Assembly (NCBI RefSeq): GCF_000332495.1
Contig: NZ_AOGW02000010.1
Location: forward strand, 682,001-746,000
DNA length: 64,000 bases
From: Leptospira terpstrae serovar Hualin str. LT 11-33 = ATCC 700639
GTDB taxonomy: Bacteria; Spirochaetota; Leptospiria; Leptospirales; Leptospiraceae
Direction of reading: 5' to 3'
Under the pieces are notes generated by a model. The model did not search any database and had not been told where the DNA came from. It worked only from the letters and a program-made list of their open reading frames with translations. The translations under genes were made by a program, and so were the position numbers. Numbering within the stretch: position 1 is the first letter of the stretch; each line of letters opens with the position of its first letter. Of this stretch, positions 8,942 to 16,036 are shown piece by piece.

Positions 8942-9160
8942 ATGAAACTCAGATTACTGTTTTTACTGATCCTATATGTATTTTCTTCGTTTTGCGGAAG
9001 AAAAACAGACCAAATAGATCCAGAGAAACGAAAGCAATTTTGTTATTTGCTGGCTATCGATAGGGAACTAAATCCACAAAATCTTGATCTTCCAGGTTCT
9101 TTAAAACAAATTTCTACCGCTGAATATTTAGCATTGTGTCATTATACTTATAAGAAATGA
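8942..9160 (+). CDS. Small putative lipoprotein
   Basis: The 72-residue product starts with MKLRLLFLLILYVFSSFC, a typical spirochaetal lipoprotein signal with Cys at residue 18. A short mature part of about 54 residues follows, with two more Cys (QFCYLL, ALCHYTYKK). I do not recognise a family. It is isolated, with an AT-rich upstream region and the convergent ppk2 gene 40 bases downstream. Confidence 0.65.
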   Translation: MKLRLLFLLILYVFSSFCGRKTDQIDPEKRKQFCYLLAIDRELNPQNLDLPGSLKQISTAEYLALCHYTYKK

Positions 9161-9200
9161 ATTGATACCCATTCAAATTTTCAATATCGTTAACCTCTTA

Positions 9201-9941
9201 TCATTCCAATTCTTTTTGCAAACGTTCCACGGTTGTTTCTAAAATCATAGTCCTTGCAAAGTATTTGTCATTGGCAGGAACCAAAAACCAAGGAGCTTTG
9301 GGGGCATCTGTTTTTTGGAACATTTGGTTTGCTGCTTCTTCATACAGAGACCATTTGTCTCTGTTACGCCAATCTTCTTCTGTGAGTTTCCAACGTTTGA
9401 GTGGATCGTTCTTTCTTGTTTCGAACCTTAACAATTGTTCCTCGGCACTAATATGAAGCCAAAACTTAATGACGATGGTTCCAAAACTCAACAGTTGTTC
9501 TTCGAATAATAAAATTTCTTCGTAAGCTCTTGACCATTCTGGTTCAGAGGCAAACCCTTCTACTCGTTCGACAAGGACTCGACCATAGTAAGAACGATCC
9601 AAAATTCCAATATGTCCTTTTTTGGGAATGCGGTTCCAAAACCTCCATAGGTAGTGGTGTTGGATTTCTTCCGCATTGGGGGCAGAGATATTATGAACTT
9701 CAAAAAGTCTAGGGTCGATTTCTTGAGTCAGCCGGCGAATGGCACCACCCTTCCCCGCAGCATCCCAACCTTCAAAAACAAATAATATGGGTCTTTCTTT
9801 CTCCTTTGCTATAAAAGTGAGTTCCCTAATTTGATTTTTTAATTCCTTCATCTTCACCTGGTATTCGTCAGGTGATAGAATTTTGGTTTGGTCTAACTGG
9901 TTTAAATGTAAAACCCTGTTTTGTAAATGGTTCCAATTCAT
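9201..9941 (-). CDS. PPK2-family polyphosphate kinase, catalytic half
   Basis: PPK2 enzymes move phosphate between polyphosphate and nucleotides. All catalytic signatures are present in the 246 residues: Walker A FEGWDAAGKGGAIRRL (near 55), the PYLWRFW-like segment HHYLWRFWNRIPKKG, Walker B with GILDRSYYGRVLVERVEGF, and the lid EEDWRNRDKWSLYEEA. These match most closely the C-terminal, active domain of class II PPK2 (polyphosphate:AMP phosphotransferase, which makes ADP from AMP). Its start overlaps the stop of the next upstream gene by 4 bases. That gene resembles the N-terminal domain of the same two-domain enzyme. Confidence 0.93.
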   Translation of the reverse strand: MNWNHLQNRVLHLNQLDQTKILSPDEYQVKMKELKNQIRELTFIAKEKERPILFVFEGWDAAGKGGAIRRLTQEIDPRLFEVHNISAPNAEEIQHHYLWRFWNRIPKKGHIGILDRSYYGRVLVERVEGFASEPEWSRAYEEILLFEEQLLSFGTIVIKFWLHISAEEQLLRFETRKNDPLKRWKLTEEDWRNRDKWSLYEEAANQMFQKTDAPKAPWFLVPANDKYFARTMILETTVERLQKELE

Positions 9942-10699
9942 GGGATAAGCTCCATTCCGTGATTGATCGACTGGAGTGCGTTTTGTGAGTCGTATTTAAG
10001 GATTCTTTCTAATCGTTCAATAATGGCTTCGAATACCAATAGTTTGGTGTCTTCCTTTTTATCACTGGTGATGATTTGCCAAGGAGAGTCAATGGTTCGA
10101 GAAGCACTTAAGATAGAATCAAATATTTCAAAGTAACGTTTGTAATGTTCTCCCTGGTCTTTGTCAAATGCTGAAAGTTCCCATTCTTTTTTCTTTTTTT
10201 TAGAATCTTCTAATCGTTTCTTTTGATCTTTTTTGGAAATATGCAAAAAGAATTTATGAACAATGATTTTATCTTTGGAAAGGATTCTTTCTGTATTCAA
10301 AATCGATAGAAGTCTATGGTCATATTCAGATAAGTTGATTTTTTTTTCGGAACGAAGATAAGCAAGTCGACTGTAGTAAGTATTAAGGTAAAACAAAAAC
10401 TCACCATAACGAGGAACCACACGCCAAAAATTCCAAAGGAAGGGATATCCTCTATCTTCTGATTGGTGGACATAGGGAGAATACACTTTAAACTTACGCG
10501 GATCCAATCGAATGGTCAAGGATTGTAAAATAGATCCCTTTCCTGTGGAAGAAAAACCCTCTATGAGAAAGATATGAGCAATCTTTTGTTTGAACGATTC
10601 TCTCTGCAAAAGAAAGAATCGTTCCTGCAAATCGTTTAAGTCACTCGTCGCATGTTTGGGGACTTGGTTGATTGGATGTCTGTCTAAAACCACAACCAA
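9938..10699 (-). CDS. Degenerate PPK2-like protein (non-catalytic partner?)
   Basis: The 253-residue protein has a PPK2 fold pattern with a loose P-loop, IEGFSSTGKGSILQSL, and the RGYPFLWNFWRVVPRYG segment. The catalytic Walker B region is changed: where active PPK2 has LDRSYYGR, this protein has LNTYYSRL, losing the Asp-Arg pair. Lys/Glu-rich lid sequence follows. In class II enzymes a degenerate N-terminal PPK2 domain is fused to an active C-terminal one. Here the two halves are separate genes overlapping by ATGA (4 bases). I infer a two-subunit version of that enzyme. Confidence 0.85.
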   Translation of the reverse strand: MVVVLDRHPINQVPKHATSDLNDLQERFFLLQRESFKQKIAHIFLIEGFSSTGKGSILQSLTIRLDPRKFKVYSPYVHQSEDRGYPFLWNFWRVVPRYGEFLFYLNTYYSRLAYLRSEKKINLSEYDHRLLSILNTERILSKDKIIVHKFFLHISKKDQKKRLEDSKKKKKEWELSAFDKDQGEHYKRYFEIFDSILSASRTIDSPWQIITSDKKEDTKLLVFEAIIERLERILKYDSQNALQSINHGMELIP

Positions 10700-10752
10700 A
10701 GATTGTAAGTAAGATTTAGAAAAATCCTATTCTTTTTTTCCAATTCCTCTGT

Positions 10753-11109
10753 TTACATGGGTTTTGGAAAACCAGGGCCTGTGGCTTTTGCAATATGATC
10801 TAGCCCCTTCTCTTGGTTTTCATAACGCGGAATCAAATGAACATGCAAATGAGGAACTTTTTCTGCAATCGCAACAATGTACATTTTTTCTGGATTGTAT
10901 TCTTTTAAAATTTCCGTGGCTTTATGGAAAGCACGTCCATAATTTTCAAACTCACCGATACCTAACCCAAACCAAGACTCCCGATGTTTGCGGTGTTCCA
11001 TATAAAGGTAACCTTCCAGGTTTTGGCCTGCTTTTCGGAGGATCCAGTCCTCGTTTTGGTAGAGGAATTGCGATTCATTTTTATGGGCTTCACAGATGGG
11101 ACAGTTCAT
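10753..11109 (-). CDS. HIT family hydrolase
   Basis: HIT proteins hydrolyse or transfer nucleotides from phosphoester substrates. The sequence has an N-terminal CPIC zinc-type pair (MNCPICEAHK), the core ESWFGLGIGEFENYG, and the catalytic triad motif PHLHVHLIPRYENQ (HxHxH). I chose the ATG at 11109, which has GGGAAG at usable spacing; ATGs at 11112 and 11121 are also possible. A longer frame to 11232 would run through the promoter and start of the divergent gene. Its physiological substrate cannot be read from sequence. Confidence 0.88.
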   Translation of the reverse strand: MNCPICEAHKNESQFLYQNEDWILRKAGQNLEGYLYMEHRKHRESWFGLGIGEFENYGRAFHKATEILKEYNPEKMYIVAIAEKVPHLHVHLIPRYENQEKGLDHIAKATGPGFPKPM

Positions 11110-11141
11110 CATTCTTCCCATTTTGGCCGATATAGAAAGAG

Positions 11142-11984
11142 ATGAGAATCTATTTTTTAATCTTCTTATTCTTATCTTTGATAGGTCCAGAACGAAGTTT
11201 TGCACAAACCTCAACAGAATCTTTGGATCCAATGACTGAATTTATTTATTCGCTTTCGGAAGTAGTTTTCTCCAATCCATTTCGCAAAGAAGAAACAGAG
11301 ATTCGAAAAAGAATCCAAGAAACCAATAGTTCGGAAATTAGAGACCTTCGCATCCAACTAAAAAACATTCTCCGTTCCCAATCGATCTCCACAAACGATA
11401 CCAAATCTAAGAATCAAAAACTCACTGCCTTAACGCAAGTGCTCGAAGAACTACCAAGCCTTGGTGGGTTTTTATGGAAAGAAGATACAGGAACTGTCTA
11501 CCAATGGGGTGACTGGTCTGATTTTTATGAAGACGGGTTTAGCATAGAAAAATTGAGACTCGAGGGCCAAATCCCTTCTTTCCCTTATGAACGAGGAACA
11601 GTCTATTTTTATATAAAGAACCCACCAGGTTCCTTCCCTGCTGAGTTCAGTTTTCTTGGTTGGGAGTCACATTTTTATGCCTTTGGGGACGAAGGGTCTT
11701 TACGTTACACAAACGACTTTCATTTGGATCCCTCGGAGAGACTCGGTGATTTTCGCAAAGCCTTCGATTCCATTCGGAAAAAATTCCCAGGTTCCCATAT
11801 CCTCACGGCCAATGACTTAACCATCTTTATTGTTCCAGGAGAACCAAAACCGATTTATTATGTTTTCCTATTCCTTCGTTTTTTTCTTATTGGTTGGACC
11901 CTCCTCCTCGCCCTCTACATCATACGTATGAGTCTCTCTACTCCAAAAAATCATTTGCCCGAAGAAAGCCCCCGCCTATCCTGA
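11142..11984 (+). CDS. Secreted/membrane-tethered hypothetical protein
   Basis: The 280-residue protein has a cleavable signal peptide (MRIYFLIFLFLSLIGPERSFAQ), an acidic-basic helical stretch (about 50-110) and a mixed domain. One C-terminal membrane helix (about 243-266, IYYVFLFLRFFLIGWTLLLA) and a short cytoplasmic tail follow. The layout suggests a periplasmic domain anchored at its C terminus. I do not recognise the family. It is divergent from the HIT gene and ends 18 bases before tRNA-Arg. Confidence 0.85.
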   Translation: MRIYFLIFLFLSLIGPERSFAQTSTESLDPMTEFIYSLSEVVFSNPFRKEETEIRKRIQETNSSEIRDLRIQLKNILRSQSISTNDTKSKNQKLTALTQVLEELPSLGGFLWKEDTGTVYQWGDWSDFYEDGFSIEKLRLEGQIPSFPYERGTVYFYIKNPPGSFPAEFSFLGWESHFYAFGDEGSLRYTNDFHLDPSERLGDFRKAFDSIRKKFPGSHILTANDLTIFIVPGEPKPIYYVFLFLRFFLIGWTLLLALYIIRMSLSTPKNHLPEESPRLS

Positions 11985-12002
11985 CATTACATCCATGACC
12001 AT

Positions 12003-12077
12003 GCCCTGGTAGTTCAACGGATAGAACATCGGTCTTCGGAACCGACAGTGGGGGTTCGATTCCCTCCTGGGGCACCA
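12003..12077 (+). tRNA. tRNA-Arg (anticodon TCG)
   Basis: A full cloverleaf folds by hand. The acceptor is GCCCTGG/CTGGGGC and the D stem is GTTC/GAAC. The anticodon stem is TCGGT/ACCGA with loop CTTCGGA (anticodon TCG, reads CGA). A 4-base variable loop follows, then T stem GGGGG/CCCTC with loop TTCGATT. The discriminator is A and the CCA end is encoded. A 70-bp direct repeat begins inside its 3' end. Confidence 0.95.
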
Positions 12078-12140
12078 GTTTAGCAATCACAACAGAATCC
12101 ATCTAACATAGCAAAGCTGGGATCGAACAGTTTTGTGAGC
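12071..12140. repeat. 70-bp direct repeat, copy 1 (starts in tRNA-Arg 3' end)
   Basis: The 70 bases beginning GGCACCAGTTTAGCAATC are identical to 12276-12345, at an offset of 205 bases. Copy 1 includes the last 7 bases of the tRNA (GGCACCA). This arrangement is what integration at a tRNA 3' end leaves behind; a local tandem duplication is the alternative. Confidence 0.9.
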
Positions 12141-12275
12141 AGAAATGAGAACGACCCATAGGGAGTGAGCATTTCTGTCCCGTAGCCATGATGGCGAAGG
12201 GAGAACAAAACCGTGCCTCGGAGCGCAGGCAACACAGGATGTGTTGACAGCGGAGAGGGCGATTCCCGGCCTTTA
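12141..12275. other. Structured non-coding spacer between the direct repeats
   Basis: There is no credible gene here. Two clear inverted repeats are present: AGAAATG (12141-12147) with CATTTCT (12170-12176), and CAACACA (12230-12236) with TGTGTTG (12240-12246) around GGA. The GC-richer, hairpin-rich composition differs from the neighbouring coding DNA and resembles a repetitive extragenic element. Confidence 0.55.
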
Positions 12276-12345
12276 GGCACCAGTTTAGCAATCACAACAG
12301 AATCCATCTAACATAGCAAAGCTGGGATCGAACAGTTTTGTGAGC
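12276..12345. repeat. 70-bp direct repeat, copy 2
   Basis: This is an exact copy of 12071-12140. The base before it and the bases after GTGAGC differ from copy 1, so the borders are sharp at both ends. Confidence 0.9.
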
Positions 12346-12475
12346 CAAATCGTTGCGTCCCTGTGAAGCACCGGAACCTACAGGGGGAGGTGTTGAAGCG
12401 ATTGATCAACTAATAAAAGATATATTGAATGGAGCAATCAACAGACCAAACATGAACTATCAATCATTACTATAA
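12344..12475 (+). pseudogene. Possible C-terminal remnant of a protein gene
   Basis: An open frame without a usable early start runs from after a TGA at 12341-12343 to TAA at 12473-12475. It reads LRPCEAPEPTGGGVEAIDQL, then IKDILNGAINRPNMNYQSLL. The composition is protein-like rather than random. It begins exactly where repeat copy 2 ends, which suggests a gene cut off by the same rearrangement. Without homology this stays tentative. Confidence 0.3.
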
Positions 12476-12697
12476 TAAGTGGGGAAAGTTACAAATTTTA
12501 GCATAACAAATCAAACATTCTTGAAAAATCGTCTGATCTGATTTATCAGGAGACTCTCTAATTTTCACTAAATAACAATTAAGAAAAGACTCACCTCGCC
12601 TCTCGGACGTCTTATCTATATCTTTTTGCTTACCACAACTAATTGTAATTAATGAAGCACAAACCAACATTGAAAATGCAAGATTCGACCAACTCAT
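12470..12697 (-). CDS. Small putative lipoprotein
   Basis: The 75-residue product has a lipoprotein signal, MSWSNLAFSMLVCASLITISC, with the lipobox LITISC followed by GKQKD. The mature part of ~54 residues holds three further Cys (LNCYLV, ECLICYAKIC). No family is recognised. It is one of two adjacent minus-strand small lipoproteins with similar size and Cys content, in an accessory-looking stretch beside the tRNA. Confidence 0.6.
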   Translation of the reverse strand: MSWSNLAFSMLVCASLITISCGKQKDIDKTSERRGESFLNCYLVKIRESPDKSDQTIFQECLICYAKICNFPHLL

Positions 12698-12752
12698 AAA
12701 AATACCTTTCCATTTAAAAATAATTTAAACACAAAACCAAATCTCCCTTCGC

Positions 12753-13028
12753 TCAAGGGTTTTGTACTTTCCCTTCAAAACGATTCACCTTCACATCCAA
12801 AAAATCAATAGATTCCGAAACAAAGCCGCAATAGAGAACTGTCAAAGGCAAAAGGAATCCTTGATAAATTTTTAAGTCGCCCCATTTACAATTTTGAAAC
12901 GAAGTTTCTACATAGCCATAGTCGTGACGAGCGATATTATTTTTTACATTCTCTTTTTCAAGTGAACCTATACAAGTAAGAGTCAAAATTACTGAAAGTG
13001 ACAATGCAAATAACCGAAGTCGAACCAC
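12753..13028 (-). CDS. Small putative lipoprotein
   Basis: The 91-residue product starts MVRLRLFALSLSVILTLTC, a lipoprotein signal with Cys at 19 followed by IGSLEKEN. The mature domain contains a paired Cys pattern (FQNCKWGDLKIYQG, VLYCGFVSESID), which may form a disulphide after export. The function is unknown. It lies upstream of the 12470 lipoprotein on the same strand with a 55-base gap. Confidence 0.65.
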   Translation of the reverse strand: MVRLRLFALSLSVILTLTCIGSLEKENVKNNIARHDYGYVETSFQNCKWGDLKIYQGFLLPLTVLYCGFVSESIDFLDVKVNRFEGKVQNP

Positions 13029-13123
13029 CTAACCATAACACCATACGATGGAATTCTATCGCAATAGAAAATTGATTCTCTTTTTTGATTTACGCCAAAA
13101 AGGGGAATAAAAGCATATACTCA

Positions 13124-14113
13124 ATGTTATTGAATCAATCGGTCAACTATGCTCAAATGGTTTTGGATAACTCTACCGATGCCATTGTACTAATGGGGCT
13201 TGATTATTCGGTTCTCGCATTCAATCAAAACCTACAAGATACCATAAAAGCCTACTCAGGAAAAATTATAAAAACTGGTGATGATTACCGTAAATTTGTG
13301 ACAGAAACGGATAAAGAAGTTTTTTTCGAATTATTCCAAAATGCTCTTACAGGTGAGGGTGTCACCATAGAAAGACTAGCAAGTCTCAATGAATTTTCCA
13401 TTTGGTATGAATACAAAATGAATCCTACTTTTAACAAGGAAAAGACTCTATTGGGAGTTTGCCTACGTGCCAAAAACATTGATGTCCGAAAGAAAATGGA
13501 AATTGCACTTTCGGAAAGTGAACAAAAATTTCGAAACTTAATAGAGTCCGCTCCAAACCCCATTCTTATCGTGGATCAAAAAGGTATGATTGTTCACTGC
13601 AATATCGAAACTGAAAATACATTTGGATTCAGAAAACAAGAACTCATTGGACAATCAGTAGAACTCCTTGTACCGCTGCAACATAGAGAAGGACATGATC
13701 GTTTGTTAGCAGGTTTTTTTCAAGCACCGAGGCCCATGCGAATTGGTAAAAACCAAATAACTTCTGCGATCAAAAAAGATGGAACTGAAATTTTTGTAGA
13801 AGTCAGTTTGAATGGATTTGTAGTTAACGATACAAATTATGTATCCGCAATCATTGTAGACATCACAGAAAAAGTATTAGCAGACAATAAAATCAAGAAC
13901 CAAATCCATGAACTAAAGGAAATTGCAAGAATCCAATCTCATGAGATTAGAAGCCCACTTGCAAACATTTTAGGTCTCATTGAACTTTTGGACACAGAAA
14001 TGCCAGAACAAACTACAAATGAAATATATTCCTATTTGCGTCAGTCAGCAAAAGAATTAGATAACTTAATTTGTGATATTGTAAAACGAACTGCCATTAG
14101 CCTCTCCAAATAA
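13124..14113 (+). CDS. PAS-PAS protein with histidine-kinase H-box but no ATPase domain
   Basis: Two PAS domains (roughly 10-120 and 130-255, the second with ESAPNPILIVDQKGMIVHCN and an LGFRKxELIGQ-like segment) are followed by a short coiled linker. A dimerisation/phosphoacceptor helix follows, IQSHEIRSPLANILGLIELL. The protein then ends about 45 residues later. The HATPase_c domain expected next is absent, and the 140 bases to phzF do not encode one. The ATG at 13124 was chosen over a TTG at 13085. It may be phosphorylated by another kinase, or be a truncated kinase. Confidence 0.82.
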   Translation: MLLNQSVNYAQMVLDNSTDAIVLMGLDYSVLAFNQNLQDTIKAYSGKIIKTGDDYRKFVTETDKEVFFELFQNALTGEGVTIERLASLNEFSIWYEYKMNPTFNKEKTLLGVCLRAKNIDVRKKMEIALSESEQKFRNLIESAPNPILIVDQKGMIVHCNIETENTFGFRKQELIGQSVELLVPLQHREGHDRLLAGFFQAPRPMRIGKNQITSAIKKDGTEIFVEVSLNGFVVNDTNYVSAIIVDITEKVLADNKIKNQIHELKEIARIQSHEIRSPLANILGLIELLDTEMPEQTTNEIYSYLRQSAKELDNLICDIVKRTAISLSK

Positions 14114-14188
14114 CCAAATCCTTAGCCATGGTTCAAATTTCAAATTCTGTCTTAACTTAGTAACTTTCATTAATATTTGATAATTAAT

Positions 14189-14221
14189 ACTGTATACTTT
14201 CTATTTTTATAACTGTATACT
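14189..14221. promoter_or_regulatory. Paired ACTGTATACT boxes upstream of the PhzF-like gene
   Basis: ACTGTATACT occurs at 14189-14198 and again at 14212-14221, with start points 23 bases apart (about two helical turns). Each has the palindromic core GTATAC. The second box ends 33 bases before the start codon. This could be a pair of regulator sites or a promoter region; the AT-rich context makes chance possible. Confidence 0.35.
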
Positions 14222-14254
14222 AACTCTTTCATTTTTATCTGCTAAAATGATATT

Positions 14255-15070
14255 ATGAATGAAACCATTTATATCGTGGATGCCTTTACTAACTCTCTAT
14301 TTTCCGGAAACCCAGCGGCAGTTCTAGTTTTATCTAATTGGCCCAGTGAAGAATGGATGCAAAACATAGCAATGGAGAACAACCTTTCAGAAACTGCTTT
14401 TGTTGTAAAAAAAGAAAATCAATACCAAATTCGGTGGTTTACTCCTTCAGTGGAAGTGGATCTTTGTGGACATGCCACACTAGCTTCCGCCTTTATCTTA
14501 AAGAATCATTACGGAGAAAAAAGGGAGTCTTTTGAGTTCCATTCAAAATCCGGAATCCTTCCTGTTTTTATCAATGAAGATATAATTTATTTAAACTTTC
14601 CGACTTATCCAGAATTTCAAAAAAATAAATCTATAAATCCGAGGGAACTTGTTTCTGCATTAGGTAAGGAACCAAAAGAAATCTGGGAAGGAAAAGATAC
14701 CATCTTTCTATTTTCCAATTCTTCCGATTTGATAGTCTTAGCACCAAATTTTTTCAAGTTAAGCGAATATCCAACAAATAGAGGTTATATTGCTCTTTGG
14801 ATCAATGATACAAATAAGGAAAAAGTTGATTATGAATTTCGATTCTTTGGCCCTGGTCTTGGAATTCCCGAAGATCCCGCAACAGGTTCAGCCCATTGCA
14901 GTTTAGCTCCCTTTGTTTCCGAGAGATTAGGAAAAACAAAATTAACAAGCCAACAAAAATCAAAAAGGGGTGCTGAATTTTTAATCGAAGTCTTAGGAGA
15001 AAGGGTTTCCATAGGGGGAAGAGCAGTTTTGTATCTGAAAGGGGAAGTAGTTAAGCCAACTATGGATTAA
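14255..15070 (+). CDS. PhzF-like isomerase family protein
   Basis: PhzF-fold proteins catalyse isomerisation and related reactions on small metabolites. The 271 residues carry the family signatures: YIVDAFTNSLFSGNPAAVL at the start, LSETAFVV (catalytic Glu region), FTPSVEVDLCGHATLASAF, and in the second half FFGPGLGIPEDPATGSAHCS. Two pseudo-repeated halves are as expected. Length is typical. There is no operon partner, and the substrate is unknown. Paired boxes upstream may control it. Confidence 0.93.
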   Translation: MNETIYIVDAFTNSLFSGNPAAVLVLSNWPSEEWMQNIAMENNLSETAFVVKKENQYQIRWFTPSVEVDLCGHATLASAFILKNHYGEKRESFEFHSKSGILPVFINEDIIYLNFPTYPEFQKNKSINPRELVSALGKEPKEIWEGKDTIFLFSNSSDLIVLAPNFFKLSEYPTNRGYIALWINDTNKEKVDYEFRFFGPGLGIPEDPATGSAHCSLAPFVSERLGKTKLTSQQKSKRGAEFLIEVLGERVSIGGRAVLYLKGEVVKPTMD

Positions 15071-15074
15071 CACG

Positions 15075-15160
15075 CCAGCGATTGCAGCGGATATCCTTTC
15101 CGAAAGGAAAGATAGGAGCGTAAAGCGCGGTCGCCTCTTGGCGAGGCGCCCCAATCAAAT
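15075..15160. repeat. Hairpin-rich extragenic element
   Basis: This short GC-richer block lies between the PhzF gene and the chemoreceptor tail. It contains the perfect small palindrome CCTTTCCGAAAGG and a 6-bp stem CGCCTC/GAGGCG around TTGGC. It looks like a dispersed REP-type element and may also serve as terminator for converging transcripts. Other copies would have to be found outside this window. Confidence 0.45.
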
Positions 15161-15161
15161 C

Positions 15162-15389
15162 TTAAATCTGGAAAAAACTAACATCTCGTTTTAGATTGTT
15201 CGCTTGTTCGGAAAGTGCAGAACAAAGTTTGTCAATCTCACCAACAAACTGATTTAGGTATTCGGTTCCTTCTGAAATAGTGGCGATACTCTGAGAAAGT
15301 TCAAAGGACGTACGTGCTTGTTCTTCTGTGTTTTGTTCTATCTCAAGTGCGGACCGGTCTGTACTAGTTTCATCCCTTACAAATTGATC
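15162..15389 (-). pseudogene. C-terminal tail of the chemoreceptor gene, cut off by the IS element
   Basis: Read on the minus strand, the 76 codons up to TAA at 15162-15164 encode DQFVRDETSTDRSALEIEQN, then TISEGTEYLNQFVGEIDKLC and ...NNLKRDVSFFQI. This is the usual end of a Leptospira methyl-accepting protein: a conserved helix after the signalling domain. It has no start of its own. The front part is the minus-strand gene at 16033-17709, and the two are separated by IS-like DNA. Confidence 0.82.
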
Positions 15390-15460
15390 TCACAACATCC
15401 TTTACAAACAAGAATTTAATTCTTCGATTCAGAACACGATGTACACACCAGGAGTGTGTC

Positions 15461-15787
15461 ATGGCTTGGAAGGAGACAAACGTGTTTGAAGAAAGAATGA
15501 AATTTGTTGTCGCTTGGAAACGTGGTGGGTGGTCTCTCACTGACCTTTGTCATGAATTCAATATCAGTAGAGTGACGGGGTATAAATATTTAAAGCAATA
15601 CAAACTATATGGGATCGATGGGTTAAAAGACAAAAGCCGAAGACCGAAATACCATCCACACCAAACTCGAAAGAAAATCATTGAACTAATTTTACAAGAG
15701 AGAAAAGACCATCCCAGGTGGGGAGCAAGAAAACTCCTAGCATCACTCTCAGCTCGGTTTCATATGATTAGAAAGTATAACGTATAA
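15461..15787 (+). pseudogene. Transposase fragment, N-terminal HTH part
   Basis: The frame starts MAWKETNVFEERMKFVVAWK and has the helix-turn-helix WSLTDLCHEFNISRVTGYKYL. The basic segment DKSRRPKYHPHQT and HPRWGARKLLASL follow, the usual N-terminal 100 residues of IS481-type transposases. Homology-like sequence ends near SARF. The last four codons and the stop (KYNV, TAA) come from the loxP-like DNA at 15775-15787. The DDE catalytic core is absent. Confidence 0.8.
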
Positions 15788-15807
15788 TGTATGCTATACG
15801 AAGTTAT
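15777..15807. other. loxP-like sequence, probably a leftover mate-pair linker
   Basis: The 8-bp spacer ATGTATGC (15787-15794) is followed by a complete 13-bp arm TATACGAAGTTAT (15795-15807). The left arm reads ATAAC-GTATA (15777-15786), three bases shorter than the standard arm. From 15781 to 15807, 27 consecutive bases equal phage P1 loxP. It breaks the transposase frame exactly. Cre-lox linkers of this kind were used for 454-type paired-end libraries, so an assembly artefact is the best reading. Confidence 0.88.
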
Positions 15808-16036
15808 CATGATTGGAGAAATCAATGACATAGGGAATCTTCATATTGAAGGCCATCGGATCTTTCTATCTTCCGCGTTAGCAGATGAAGAAGTTGGTTT
15901 AGAGGAAATCTCGGACAGGCATGTAAAGATTCATTTTTATGGAGTTAGCCTTGGTGTGATCGATTTGTATACGGGAAAGTTGTTGCATTTTAAAAATCCA
16001 ATGCAATCCTCATTACCGTCTGAATCAGGATTTTAA
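15791..16036 (+). pseudogene. Transposase fragment, C-terminal part
   Basis: The apparent frame begins MLYEV, but those codons lie in the loxP-like DNA. Transposase sequence starts about at GEINDIGNLHIEGHRIFLSS and continues ALADEEVGLEEISDRHVKIH and LGVIDLYTGK. This is the conserved C-terminal domain of IS481-type transposases (the HRIFL...VGLE...LG.ID pattern). Together with 15461-15787 it is one protein lacking roughly 150 or more central residues. Confidence 0.75.

Noticed and set aside
12080..12307. Minus-strand frames over the tRNA-side repeat (75 and 62 codons)
   Set aside because: They span the repeat, its hairpins and the spacer. They have no ribosome site and no recognisable protein features.
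15777..15807. A natural recombinase (Cre/Xer-like) target or dif site
   Set aside because: The match is to P1 loxP itself over 27 bases including its exact spacer. A dif site would have different arms and a 6-8 base centre, and no recombinase gene is nearby.
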